DNA of 64,000 nt from Paraflavitalea soli (GTDB lineage: Bacteria; Bacteroidota; Bacteroidia; Chitinophagales; Chitinophagaceae), in NCBI RefSeq assembly GCF_003555545.1, contig NZ_CP032157.1, forward strand, positions 2,422,546 through 2,486,545, in the 5' to 3' direction. Positions 46,603 to 58,300 of the stretch are shown here, piece after piece. The notes below the pieces were generated by a model. The model saw only the letters and a list, made by a program, of their open reading frames with translations, ran no database searches and was not told where the DNA came from. The number at the start of each line of letters is the position of its first letter. Within the stretch, counting starts at the first letter, position 1. A program made the position numbers and the translations under genes.

Positions 46603-49600
46603 TTAGAACTTCATGTTTATACCAACGATAAATTGACGGGTAGAAGGAACACCCATACCCACTGTAATAGCGCGGCCCTGAACAGGCGCTCCACCACCGG
46701 CAGTACTACCCACTGAATTACCCGTACCATTTCCTTCCGGGTCAATACCCAAACCATCTCTTACCAGCGGTGACCAGAGAATAAAGGGGTTTTGAGCAGA
46801 TACGTAGGCCCTGATCGATTGGATACCGGAACGGCCGAATACTTTCGAGGGAATATTATAACCCAGGTCAATAGCCCTGATCTTTATAAAAGAGCCATCA
46901 CGATAGGTCAGCGTGGAAGTGAAACGCAAACCATCCACCCCCGCATCTGGTTGCGGAAAATCATTCGTAGGATTGGTAGGCGTCCAATAATCCACCTTCA
47001 GTTGGTTCACACGGCTGTTGAGAAAGAAAGGATAACCTGCTCCGCCGCCATCCGCTGCCAGGTAGTTCACCACCACGGTCTGACCAAAACGGCCAAACAG
47101 CACCACATTCAGATCGAAATGCTTATACTCGAAATGGTTGGTCATACCTGCAACAAAATCAGGTTGAAAATTGCCCACTACCTGTCTGTCTTCCTGGCCA
47201 ATGGAATTGTTCTTATTAAGGTCCTCTAATTTGATATCACCTGGTTTTACACCATAGGAAGCTGCCTGTGCTGCTTCACTGGTTTGCCAGATACCGATCT
47301 TTTTTACATCATAGATAGTAGTGATAGGGCTGCCCACAAACCATCCGTTGTTCACATCACTCTGCAGGCCAAGCTGCAGGGCCGTTATCTTTTCCCGGTT
47401 GAAGAAAGCATTCACATCCGTACGCCAGGTGAAACCACTGGCTGTTTTGACATTCACGCTGCTAAGGGTAAATTCCATTCCATAAGAGGCCGTCTTACCT
47501 ACGTTTGTCAAAATAGAGTTGGTGCCATTACTCCGGGGAAGGTTCCTTTGCAATAAGATGTCACTGGTATTCGTACGGTAATATTCTATCGAACCGGAAA
47601 GGCGGCTATTGAAGAAGGAAAAATCAACACCCAGGTTCCAACCACGCGTTTTTTCCCAGGTCAGTTCAGGATTGGGACTGGTATTGATGAGGTAACCATT
47701 TACAAAGTTGGTCCCTACCACCGTACCGGAGCCAAAATTGTAGAAATTGCTGCCAAGGCTGCCCAGGGTGGAATAGGGTCCGATGCCGGCGTTTGAACTA
47801 ATGCCCCAGCCTGCCCGCAGCTTTAAGCTATTGATGAAATCAACATTCGCGAGAAACTTTTCCCGGTCAAGATTCCAGCCGGCAGAAACCGCAGGATACG
47901 TTACCCATTGCTTGCCGGGAGCCAATACTGAAGCCCCATCCGTTCTCACCGTAGCCGTCAATAAATACTTATCATCAAAAGAATAGATGGCCCGGCCCAT
48001 ATAACCGATCAGCGCCGATTCGGTATAACCAGCCGAATTGGATTCTGCCACCAGCGTATAGGCCAGGTTCAGGTTATAGTCCTGTATAAAGTCTGCCGGC
48101 ACCCCCACCCCATTTACCCTTTGCGACTGGAAATAATTCTTTTGCACTTCCTGCAATGCCTGCACCTGCAGCCTGTGTTTGCCGGCAAAGGACTTATTAT
48201 ACTCCAAAGAGTTGTTAATGGTATATTGCCAGCCTTCTGCATTGGATTGGTTAAGACTCGATCCTGCTGTGGTAGGATTGGAGTTGAAAACCGTATTAGG
48301 GCCCGTGTAGTTGCTATTGAAGGTTTGTGACCAGCCGTAGCCGAAGGTAGTCTTGAATTTCAGGTCCTGCAGGATCTTCACTTCTGCATAAAAGTTATGC
48401 TGGAACTGGTACCTGCGTTGAAATGCTTTGATAAGGTCATTATTGCCGATAGAAGTAAGCGGGTTGATCTGTTGTGCGTCCACCCCCTGGTCCGATGCCG
48501 GCTTCAGATTAATGGTACCGTCATCATTGTAGGGCTTAAATAAAGGACCCAATCTTGTAGCCGATCCATACGCATTGGTGCCGAGCCTATTGGAACGCAC
48601 CATCGTATTGAAACTGGTAAAGCCGATCTTAAAGCGTTCAGATATCTTGTGGTCGATATTTACATTGAACGAATAACGGTCCAGTTCCTGGTCCGTTATA
48701 ACACCCGTTTCCCGGTAATAGCCGATACCGAATGCATACTGTGTCCGCTCATTGCCTCCCCTTACCCCCAGGTCATGCCCTGTTCTTATACCCGTAGTCA
48801 GTAAAAGATCCTGCCAGTCCGTGCTTACCCCTTTTTGCAGGTTGGCTTTTTCCGTATTGGTAAGCGCATAGAGGTTGGTGTTGGGGCTATTGGAATTGCC
48901 TGCCGCCGCATCCTCTTTAAATTTGGCATACTCCTGCCCGTTGAATAATTTGTATTTGTCAATAGGGCTCGAAATACCTATATAGCTGTTGAGCGTGGTA
49001 ACAGGCCGCTGGCTGGAACCCCGTTTGGTAGTAATGATGATAACGCCATTCGATCCGCGGGAACCATAGATAGCAGTGGCCGAAGCATCTTTCAATACGT
49101 CCAGGCTGGCGATATTATCCGAAGGAATATCATTCAAACTGCCCCCATAGGCCATGCCGTCCACCACGATCAGGGGATCGTTATTGCCCGTGATCGAGCG
49201 GTTGCCCCGGATGCGGATCTGTCCGCCCGTTCCGATCTGCGAGCTGTTGTTCACGATATCTACCCCCGCTGCCCTTCCCTGCAATTGATTCAGGATATTG
49301 GGCGCTTTGATCTCACTCAGCGTCTCTCCCTTCACAGAAACAGTGGAACCGGTCACGTCTTTTTTACGTTGCGCTCCGTAGCCGATCACCACTACCTCCG
49401 TTTCCATTTTATTGACCGATATAAGCACCACATCGATGGTTGTTTTGTTGTTGATGCTGATCTCCTGCGTAGCAAAACCAATGGCCGAAACCACCAGCAC
49501 ACCATTGGGCGGGGCGGTGATCGTAAAGCGTCCATTATTGTCGGCAATAACGCCGCCCGTTGCCCCCAGCACACCTACCGAAGCCCGCGCCAGCGCTTGT

Positions 49601-49767
49601 CCGTTTTCCCCGGTCACACGGCCGCTCACCTGCACCGTGTTTTGCGCCCCTGCCGGAGAAACAGTGAACAGACTAAGTAAAATAAATAGAGGAACGAAGA
49701 TCTTTCTGAGCAATGGGCAATAGCGTTGCCCGTCTGTTGCCCCTAAGGTCAATGAGACATCATTCAT
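46603..49767 (-). CDS. SusC/RagA-family TonB-dependent transporter (pair E)
   Basis: This 1054-residue transporter has a signal region ending in SPAGAQ, a carboxypeptidase regulatory-like domain (VSGRVTGENGQALARASVG), a plug (VVVIGYGAQRKKDVTG, VDGMAYGGSLNDIPSDNIAS, LDVLKDASATAIYG, GVIIITTKRG) and a barrel ending in VGINMKF. The frame is open to 49815, but ATG at 49767 (MNDVSLTLGATDG) is nearer the signal peptide. It is separated from the upstream esterase operon by 310 nt with a terminator, so it has its own promoter. Confidence 0.95.
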   Translation of the reverse strand: MNDVSLTLGATDGQRYCPLLRKIFVPLFILLSLFTVSPAGAQNTVQVSGRVTGENGQALARASVGVLGATGGVIADNNGRFTITAPPNGVLVVSAIGFATQEISINNKTTIDVVLISVNKMETEVVVIGYGAQRKKDVTGSTVSVKGETLSEIKAPNILNQLQGRAAGVDIVNNSSQIGTGGQIRIRGNRSITGNNDPLIVVDGMAYGGSLNDIPSDNIASLDVLKDASATAIYGSRGSNGVIIITTKRGSSQRPVTTLNSYIGISSPIDKYKLFNGQEYAKFKEDAAAGNSNSPNTNLYALTNTEKANLQKGVSTDWQDLLLTTGIRTGHDLGVRGGNERTQYAFGIGYYRETGVITDQELDRYSFNVNIDHKISERFKIGFTSFNTMVRSNRLGTNAYGSATRLGPLFKPYNDDGTINLKPASDQGVDAQQINPLTSIGNNDLIKAFQRRYQFQHNFYAEVKILQDLKFKTTFGYGWSQTFNSNYTGPNTVFNSNPTTAGSSLNQSNAEGWQYTINNSLEYNKSFAGKHRLQVQALQEVQKNYFQSQRVNGVGVPADFIQDYNLNLAYTLVAESNSAGYTESALIGYMGRAIYSFDDKYLLTATVRTDGASVLAPGKQWVTYPAVSAGWNLDREKFLANVDFINSLKLRAGWGISSNAGIGPYSTLGSLGSNFYNFGSGTVVGTNFVNGYLINTSPNPELTWEKTRGWNLGVDFSFFNSRLSGSIEYYRTNTSDILLQRNLPRSNGTNSILTNVGKTASYGMEFTLSSVNVKTASGFTWRTDVNAFFNREKITALQLGLQSDVNNGWFVGSPITTIYDVKKIGIWQTSEAAQAASYGVKPGDIKLEDLNKNNSIGQEDRQVVGNFQPDFVAGMTNHFEYKHFDLNVVLFGRFGQTVVVNYLAADGGGAGYPFFLNSRVNQLKVDYWTPTNPTNDFPQPDAGVDGLRFTSTLTYRDGSFIKIRAIDLGYNIPSKVFGRSGIQSIRAYVSAQNPFILWSPLVRDGLGIDPEGNGTGNSVGSTAGGGAPVQGRAITVGMGVPSTRQFIVGINMKF

Positions 49768-50077
49768 AAAAGCAGAATTAGTTGTTAATGAAGTACAGCG
49801 CCAGCTGCCGGACAACCGTATCGGGGGTAGGGAAAATGCTACGGTAAGGAAAGAAATGGTAGTCTTCTATACGACTGGCATAGGCAGCAATTGGCAGGTT
49901 GAAAATAAAGATTCGACAGGCAGTCGCAAACGAAGAAAGTACATTGAGAAGATCGGAACAGAATGTGCCGCGATGGGCTTTTAACAAAAAAAATAGGGGA
50001 ATGAGAACATCCCCCTTTATTATGCTTGCTGTATGAGAAAACAAAATGGATAACACATCCTGGCACTGCCAGCGCCA
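49768..50077. other. intergenic region: promoter side of SusC and terminator of esterase operon
   Basis: This 310-nt stretch separates the GH43 stop (50078) from the SusC start (49767). It contains a terminator element at 49986-50042. I find no supported gene; short minus-strand frames here lack family features. The HTCS-like elements seen before other genes are not obvious in it. Confidence 0.6.
49986..50042 (-). terminator. hairpin terminator element 2 (look-alike of 26301-26351)
   Basis: AGGGGAATG-AGAA-CATCCCCCT (one mismatch) at 49995-50016 is followed on the minus strand by T8. TATGAGAAAAC lies at 50032-50042, as in element 1. It ends the esterase/GH43 operon 36-92 nt after the GH43 stop. 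Confidence 0.75.
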
Positions 50078-51430
50078 TCATTCAAACCTTACCCAGTCCA
50101 GTTCCACAGCCTTCCCATCCTGCAAGGAGATCACCAGGCCATGCACACCCTGTCTTACTGGCGAAACCCGCGTTTTTACTTCCTGCCAGTTATTGCCCGC
50201 AGCCAGCTTCACCGTTGCCACAACAGGCCCGTCGGCCTGGTCCAGCCGCACCTGCACGGTGCCTCCTGTTGAGGACCGCACCTTCAACTTTATATGTTTG
50301 TATTGCTTTGTTCCAAAGTCTACCCCATTGTACTGTACCCAGGCGCCCGGCGCTTCCAGTATGACTTTCCATCCATTAAATTTTTGAAGCGTATCCAGGA
50401 AAGCAACCGACAGGTCTTTATCACTGATACTGCTGTACCGGTCCACCTGTATCGCTGCCCCGGCATCCGTTAAGCCAACACCCCGTAAGGTGGGTTTTAC
50501 TTTCCGGATCGTACCATCTGCATTAAAGGATAAACTGTCCACCCTGATGGAACGGGCTTTATCGAAAGCAGGTGAATAATCGTTGTGATGGTAAAACAAA
50601 TACCATTGATCCTTAAACTCGATCACCGATTGGTGATTGGTCCAGCATCCCGTAGCAGATTCATCCATGATAACACCCGTTACCTTAAAAGGACCCAGGG
50701 GGTTATCACTGATAGCGTATTCGAGCCTTTCCGTTTTATTTTCTACATGCGGATAGGTCAGGTAGTAAATGCCCTTGCGCTCAAATAAATAAGGCCCTTC
50801 CTTCAGCCCTTTGCCCGGAAGTTCTCCCAGCACCTTTACTTCACCATCCAGCTCCGTCATATTCTCTTTCAACTTAGCGCCGTAGATATTGCCCTGCGAC
50901 CAATAGAGATAGGCCTGACCATCTTTATCAATAAATACATTGGGATCGATGCCATGCACTTTGTTGATGGGCGTTGATTCCGGCACAAAAGGTCCCGTTG
51001 GTTTATCTGCAATGGCTACCCCAATGGCAAATCCCCTCCCATAGGCTGTTGTATCTTTGGCGGCTGTCGGAAAATAAAAGTAGTATTTCCCATTTCTGTA
51101 AATGCAATCAGGCGCCCACATGCTATAACTGTCTGGCCGTACCCAGGGTACTTTGTTCTGCGTTACGATCATGCCGTGATCCGTCCAGTCCGTAAGGTTG
51201 GCAGAAGAGAACACATGATAATCCTCCATGCAAAACCACCCCACCCTGCCTTTTCCCTGCGTGGCAAGGATATCATGCGAAGGATATACATACACCCGGT
51301 CGCCAAATACACGGGCCGACGGATCGGCTGTAAACTGACCGGTAATAAAGGGATTCTGCCCCTGGGCAGTCCCCGTCATAAGGAGCAGCCAGGCTCCTAT
51401 ATTCAACCAGAACTGATAATACTTTTTCAT
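50078..51430 (-). CDS. GH43 family glycosidase with C-terminal CBM6
   Basis: This 450-residue secreted protein has a signal peptide (about 1-25), a GH43 propeller (~26-310) with base D36 (NPFITGQFTADPSARV), the Asp in VHGIDPNVFID and acid Glu in LKEGPYLFERKG, then a CBM6-like beta-sandwich (~325-450, ending in VELDWVRFE). Such enzymes are mostly arabinofuranosidases or xylosidases on arabinoxylan. The frame is open to 51556, overlapping the GH8-CE1 gene, but ATG at 51430 begins 11 nt after that gene's stop and gives a full signal peptide. It is the last gene of the esterase operon. Confidence 0.92.
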   Translation of the reverse strand: MKKYYQFWLNIGAWLLLMTGTAQGQNPFITGQFTADPSARVFGDRVYVYPSHDILATQGKGRVGWFCMEDYHVFSSANLTDWTDHGMIVTQNKVPWVRPDSYSMWAPDCIYRNGKYYFYFPTAAKDTTAYGRGFAIGVAIADKPTGPFVPESTPINKVHGIDPNVFIDKDGQAYLYWSQGNIYGAKLKENMTELDGEVKVLGELPGKGLKEGPYLFERKGIYYLTYPHVENKTERLEYAISDNPLGPFKVTGVIMDESATGCWTNHQSVIEFKDQWYLFYHHNDYSPAFDKARSIRVDSLSFNADGTIRKVKPTLRGVGLTDAGAAIQVDRYSSISDKDLSVAFLDTLQKFNGWKVILEAPGAWVQYNGVDFGTKQYKHIKLKVRSSTGGTVQVRLDQADGPVVATVKLAAGNNWQEVKTRVSPVRQGVHGLVISLQDGKAVELDWVRFE

Positions 51431-51440
51431 TGACGTACGA

Positions 51441-53858
51441 TTATTTAAACAACAAAGGAGCGAAGGAATAAAGGTTGTTCCTCCATACCGGCCAGGTATG
51501 GCCACCCGGGTATTCACTATACTGATACTTAAATTGCAGCTCATCAAACCGCGCAAGCATCAGCTTACAATTATTATAAGCAATATCTTCTTTACCGCCC
51601 ATCCCTATCCACAATAACTGAAGGTTTTGCTCAATGGCTGCTTTGTTATTTTTGATAAACAGATACTGCGCTTCCGAAATAGCTTGTTGCATCGGCAGCC
51701 ATCCGCTGCTGAACACCCCGAGGTAGCCAAACAGGTCGGTATTTTTAATGCCGGCATACAGCGTTTGCAAACCTCCCATCGACAGCCCGGCCAGCGCCCT
51801 GTTGGCAGCTCCTTTACCAGCGCGGTAATTGCTTTCCACAAATGGTACCACCACCTGCTTTAATTCATTTTCAAAATTAACCAGCGCCTGTTCGCCAAAT
51901 CCTCCCCCGCCCATATTCCCGTCCATCATCACAATGAGCATGGGCCTGGCTTGTTTGGAGGCGATAAGGTTATCCATGATGAGATCCGTTTTGCCCTGCG
52001 TAGCCCATCCTCTTTCATCTTCACCGCCGCCATGCAGCAGGTACAATACAGGATAGTGCTGTGCAGCGCTTTCATAGCCAGGTGGTGTGTATATATAGAA
52101 CCGTCTCCAGGAATTCGTAACCGTAGAGAAGTATCTTTTAATACGGATCTCGCCATGTGGCACATCTTTTACCGCATAATAATCCCCGCCGCTAAAAGGA
52201 ATTTCTATACCGCTGGCCATCCTGCCCATGCCATAAAAAGTTTCACTGGCAGGGTCTGCAAGCGCTACCCCATCGATGAGCAGCGAGTAATAATGAAAGC
52301 CCTCACTGATCGAATCCGTGGTCACTTTCCAGTATCCGCCTGTATCCCGCAGCATCTCATATTTGCGGCCCAGGTCCACCTGCACTTTTTGAGCTTCCGG
52401 CGCCTTGATGCGAAAGGCTACCCGGCTGCCCGGCATGATTTGCGGATAGGCTGCCGAACGTACATTGGTAGCGGCACGCTCACCATGTTGATCCTGGTCA
52501 GGCCGCGCCTCTTTAACGGTTGACGGAGCCACGGCCACAGCAGGCAGGTTAGCAGAAGGTTTAATCAACTGGTATTTACCGCTCAGATGCAGCAGGCTGA
52601 ATAAATACAATAAACCATCATAATAAGGATCGAAATACCCGTCTTCGTACGGTTCCAGTTTTGCCTGCCAGATCGCCTGTACAAAGTCCTTGCTGTTCTT
52701 CTCTTTATTGATCAATGAAGCCGTGGCTGCTGTAGATACCAGGCCGATCGAATGCCGCAGTTTTTTTACAGGGCCGGCCTGTAGTATGAAATCAGGCCGG
52801 GAGCCATCCACATTAAACTGGTCTTCATAGCTGTCCATGCCTTTTGAGCGCAGGAAACCCTGGAAACGCCTGGCATAATCTTCCTGCCAGCGCTTATCCT
52901 TTCCAAACCAGGTGTAGTCCATCGCAATATTCATCGGCACCCGCCAGGAGTCATAACGAAAAGCCGGGGGCATCCAACGCGTAGGATGTGGCTGGCCGCT
53001 AAATTCCGCATAGTCCGTATTCAGGCCCGTTACCGGGTGACAGGCCCGGTGCAAAAACACACGCGCAGTATCTGCACAGTCCCGGTAAAATTGCTCATGC
53101 CCGTCTTTCGCATACAGCGCCCATACCTCGTAGAAGGCCGGTAAATGATAGGAAGGATCCGTCCAGTTATAATTGTTCCCTTCCGGTACAAAGGTGATCT
53201 GTTTGTGTTCCGTATTGATCAGGTTATAGATATTGCCCGTCCCGTCTTTTTTCCACATCGCATCCAATATCCGCCTGGCCTCATTGTAGTAATGGATGCC
53301 CGTATTATTGCCCCAGCGGTTGGCCGCAAACAACAGGCTGGTGATATAGTACAACTCCCCATCCGATGCCGACCCCTCCGAATTCTTTTTCAATGTTTTC
53401 GGGTCGATGCTCCAGGCAAAATAACCCTCCCGCGGCCCTGTTTGGTGCTGCAGGTATTTCTTCGACCATCTCCAGATCCTGTCAAACTGATCTTTCTTGT
53501 TCAGCTGCACCGCGATCATCATGCCATAGGATAATCCTTCCGTCCTGGCATCATGGTTCTTCACATCCGATACATAAGCCATCGAATCACCCACTTCAAA
53601 GTATACCCGTTGCGGACCCTCAAAGATGTCATACCAGGCTTTGTTTACTTTCTCATCGATCGCTGCCTGCTGATAGCCTGCTTCGCGCAATAGATTGCGG
53701 AAAACACCCGGTTGGGACGCCGGCTTATTAGCGCCCTCCGTATTTCGTTTTTTAGGTTGGGCCGATGCGGTCAGTGAGCTCAATAAAAGCATGGTCAACA
53801 GTACCGGCAGACAGCCAGCCAGGCGGTCCGGTACAGGTGATAATAGGTTTGATGGCAT
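51441..53858 (-). CDS. GH8-CE1 fusion: reducing-end xylose-releasing exo-oligoxylanase-like plus esterase
   Basis: This 805-residue secreted protein joins two enzymes. After a signal peptide (about 1-34) comes a GH8 (alpha/alpha)6 domain (~50-430) like reducing-end exo-oligoxylanases (Rex): general acid E107 in ARTEGLSYGM, SASDGELYYI, and base-position D303 in AFRYDSWR. A linker (~435-465) leads to a CBM48-like beta domain (~470-570) and a CE1 esterase domain with nucleophile S693 (LAGLSMGG) and H787 (GGHTW). One chain could thus shorten xylo-oligosaccharides and remove their esters. Alternative start is GTG at 53870, whose G overlaps the TAG stop of the preceding CE1 gene, suggesting translational coupling. 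Confidence 0.9.
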   Translation of the reverse strand: MPSNLLSPVPDRLAGCLPVLLTMLLLSSLTASAQPKKRNTEGANKPASQPGVFRNLLREAGYQQAAIDEKVNKAWYDIFEGPQRVYFEVGDSMAYVSDVKNHDARTEGLSYGMMIAVQLNKKDQFDRIWRWSKKYLQHQTGPREGYFAWSIDPKTLKKNSEGSASDGELYYITSLLFAANRWGNNTGIHYYNEARRILDAMWKKDGTGNIYNLINTEHKQITFVPEGNNYNWTDPSYHLPAFYEVWALYAKDGHEQFYRDCADTARVFLHRACHPVTGLNTDYAEFSGQPHPTRWMPPAFRYDSWRVPMNIAMDYTWFGKDKRWQEDYARRFQGFLRSKGMDSYEDQFNVDGSRPDFILQAGPVKKLRHSIGLVSTAATASLINKEKNSKDFVQAIWQAKLEPYEDGYFDPYYDGLLYLFSLLHLSGKYQLIKPSANLPAVAVAPSTVKEARPDQDQHGERAATNVRSAAYPQIMPGSRVAFRIKAPEAQKVQVDLGRKYEMLRDTGGYWKVTTDSISEGFHYYSLLIDGVALADPASETFYGMGRMASGIEIPFSGGDYYAVKDVPHGEIRIKRYFSTVTNSWRRFYIYTPPGYESAAQHYPVLYLLHGGGEDERGWATQGKTDLIMDNLIASKQARPMLIVMMDGNMGGGGFGEQALVNFENELKQVVVPFVESNYRAGKGAANRALAGLSMGGLQTLYAGIKNTDLFGYLGVFSSGWLPMQQAISEAQYLFIKNNKAAIEQNLQLLWIGMGGKEDIAYNNCKLMLARFDELQFKYQYSEYPGGHTWPVWRNNLYSFAPLLFK

Positions 53859-53869
53859 GGTGCAGTTCA

Positions 53870-54949
53870 CTATTTAAATATTTCCTGGAGCGTAGTAGCC
53901 AGGTATTGCTTGCAGTTCATCCAGGTATGACCACCCGGCACGATATAACTTTTCACCCGGATATTTTTCTCCTTGAACATAGCCAGGTTCTTCTTTACAC
54001 TTTCAAACAGGAAATCCTCCGTGCCCACACTAATGGTGAAGAGCTTAACCTGTGCGTTTATTTTTCCTGCGTCCGGCGACCAGTTGGAGAAATTCTTTTG
54101 AAACTCTTCCGTGGCCGTGTAAGGCGCATAAGCAGCGATATATCCAAACTTATCCGTATTGGTGAGGCCGATATTGAGCGTTTGCCCGCCTCCTACCGAA
54201 AACCCCGCCACCGCACGGTGCTTGCTATCCGTCAACACAGGATAATTCGATTGGATAAAGGGAATAATATCATCGATCATGTCCCTGGTAAAATCGGGCA
54301 TGGGTCGGGGCCTTACATTGCCGTAGGGCATCACGATGATCATGGGTGTAGCCAGCTTTTTGGCAATGAGGTTGTCTGCAATGAAATGCGCCCTGCCCAC
54401 CTTGGTCCAGGTTTCCTCTGTATCAGATCCACCATGAATTAAATAGAGCACCGGGTATTTTGTAGTGCCGTTGGCCATAAAGCCCGGGGGTGTGTATACC
54501 AGCAAAGTACGCGTGGCGCCCAGGGTGGTGGAAGTATAGTACCGGTAGCTCAGTTTCCCATGCGGCACATTTTGTAAAGCATGAACAAGCGGCTCGTTAC
54601 CGGGAATGTCAACGATGCTGCGTTTGAATCGTTCATTGGCAAAGATCAACGTATTATTAGGATCGGCCAGTTCCACATTGTCTACCACAAAACTATAAGG
54701 ATAGATATCCGGTTTTACCGGCGGCACCGTTACACTCCATATACCGGCCGTATCTTTTGTCATGGGTACCGGCGCCGTCAGCAACTCTCCTTTCACGATC
54801 ACGGATTGCGCATTGCGCGCATAATAACGGAAAGTAATGCTATGATCCGCTTTTACCTCCGGTGAGTTGATCGATGGTGGTCTTTGGGCCAGGGTGGCAT
54901 TACCTGCCAACAGCAAGACCGGCAATATACAATACCATCTTTTCATCAT
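53870..54949 (-). CDS. CE1 family esterase (single domain with CBM48-like N-terminus)
   Basis: This 359-residue exported protein has a signal peptide (MMKRWYCILPVLLLAGNATLA), a CBM48-like beta domain (~25-125) and a CE1 domain with S251 (AGFSVGGG), oxyanion region YLIHGGSDTEETW and a catalytic His in VPGGHTWMN. It is closely similar in plan to the next upstream gene (54958-56118). Likely substrate: feruloyl or acetyl esters on arabinoxylan fragments. It lies 8 nt after the upstream CE1 gene and overlaps or abuts the GH8-CE1 gene start. Confidence 0.92.
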   Translation of the reverse strand: MMKRWYCILPVLLLAGNATLAQRPPSINSPEVKADHSITFRYYARNAQSVIVKGELLTAPVPMTKDTAGIWSVTVPPVKPDIYPYSFVVDNVELADPNNTLIFANERFKRSIVDIPGNEPLVHALQNVPHGKLSYRYYTSTTLGATRTLLVYTPPGFMANGTTKYPVLYLIHGGSDTEETWTKVGRAHFIADNLIAKKLATPMIIVMPYGNVRPRPMPDFTRDMIDDIIPFIQSNYPVLTDSKHRAVAGFSVGGGQTLNIGLTNTDKFGYIAAYAPYTATEEFQKNFSNWSPDAGKINAQVKLFTISVGTEDFLFESVKKNLAMFKEKNIRVKSYIVPGGHTWMNCKQYLATTLQEIFK

Positions 54950-54957
54950 TACAAGGT

Positions 54958-56118
54958 TTATTGAAATAGCAGTTGTGCCGTAGCAGCTAAATACTTTTTC
55001 GTATTCATCCAGGTATGCCCGCCATCCGTGATGAGGCTTGTATAGTTTACCTTTTTAGCTTTCAGGAAGTCCATGAACTCGATCGTTGGCTTGTACAAAA
55101 AGTCTTCTGTACCTACACTTATCCACAGCAACTTAAAAAGCTTATTCGTATTATCCGGGTTAGTGTAGACCGGCTGGTAACTGCGTTCCATTTCCTGCGT
55201 GGAGAGGTAGGCGCTGTAACAACATACCCAGGCAAACTTATCCATGTTCTCGAAAGCCGTCCTCAATGTTTGTCCGCCCCCGCGGGAAAAACCGCCTACA
55301 GCCCGGCTGTTCCTGTCCGGTATCACCCGGTAGTTCGCCTCCACATAGGGGATTACCTTTTTCACCAGGTCGTTCCCAAAGTTCTTTGCCCGGATAAGCG
55401 CATCGGCGCCTTCCCGCGAGGTAGGGTCGCCCGGTTTAATGCCATTATGTTGTTCTGCTATCCGCGCCTCTATGTTTCCATAAGGCATTACGATGATCAT
55501 CGGTTTTGCCTTCCCTGCTGCGATCAGGTTATCCAGTATGAAATTCGTTTTCCCTACCTTAAACCAGGTTTCTTCCGTATCCGTAGTACCACTGATCAGG
55601 TAGAAAACGGGGTATTGTTTAGCCACTTCTTTGTCATAGCCCGGTGGTGTATAGATGACTACCGTGCCCGTGGTGCCCGCCAGCGAAGGATAATATTCGT
55701 AGTTGATGGCGCCGTGCGGTACATCCTGCAGCGAATGCACCAGGGGCGTATCGCCGGGAATGTCCACCAGGCTGGCTTTGAACCGCTCGTTTGGGAAAAA
55801 AGCCACATTGGCCGGGTCCATCACTGTGATGCCATCCACCTGGAAGCTATAAGGATAAATATCAGGCGTCACCGGCCCCGTCGTTACACTCCAGATACCG
55901 GCCGTATCCTTTACCATCTGCACAGGTCCTTTTTCAAATTGTGCGTTCAGTTTTACTTCTTTCGCCCAGGGAGCCAGGTAGCGGAAAGTAACCGTTTTAC
56001 CGGCGTTTACCTGGGGCGATACGACCAGCAGTCCCCGTGGCGGCTGACTGATGGCATGGCCTGAAATGCCCAGCAGGAAACCAGGCAATAACAGGTGCAT
56101 GATCTTCTTATGATACAT
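54958..56118 (-). CDS. CE1 family esterase (paralogue of 53870 gene)
   Basis: This 386-residue exported protein has a signal peptide (about 1-24), a CBM48-like domain (~35-135) and CE1 catalytic marks: YLISGTTDTEETW, S278 in GGFSRGGG and a C-terminal TDGGHTWMN His region. Relative to its neighbour it has an insert around residues 220-245. It starts 15 nt after the two-headed CE1 gene stop. Tandem paralogues probably differ in ester preference; that is inference. Confidence 0.92.
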   Translation of the reverse strand: MYHKKIMHLLLPGFLLGISGHAISQPPRGLLVVSPQVNAGKTVTFRYLAPWAKEVKLNAQFEKGPVQMVKDTAGIWSVTTGPVTPDIYPYSFQVDGITVMDPANVAFFPNERFKASLVDIPGDTPLVHSLQDVPHGAINYEYYPSLAGTTGTVVIYTPPGYDKEVAKQYPVFYLISGTTDTEETWFKVGKTNFILDNLIAAGKAKPMIIVMPYGNIEARIAEQHNGIKPGDPTSREGADALIRAKNFGNDLVKKVIPYVEANYRVIPDRNSRAVGGFSRGGGQTLRTAFENMDKFAWVCCYSAYLSTQEMERSYQPVYTNPDNTNKLFKLLWISVGTEDFLYKPTIEFMDFLKAKKVNYTSLITDGGHTWMNTKKYLAATAQLLFQ

Positions 56119-56133
56119 GGCCCTTGGTATTGG

Positions 56134-58181
<2,048 letters not shown>

Positions 58182-58300
58182 CTGCTGTTGTGTGGGAATT
58201 ACAATCGTTGGAAGGCCTGCCGCCCGCCCGGTAAACGAAAGATCAGCAACAAAGCGAGGCGGGCATAACACTTGTATGCGTAACGGTATAAATAAACTTC

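Noticed and set aside
55015-56064. Long plus-strand open frame of 349 codons opposite a CE1 gene
   Set aside because: It is antisense to a gene with an intact catalytic triad and signal peptide, has no family motifs, and arises from codon bias of the real gene.
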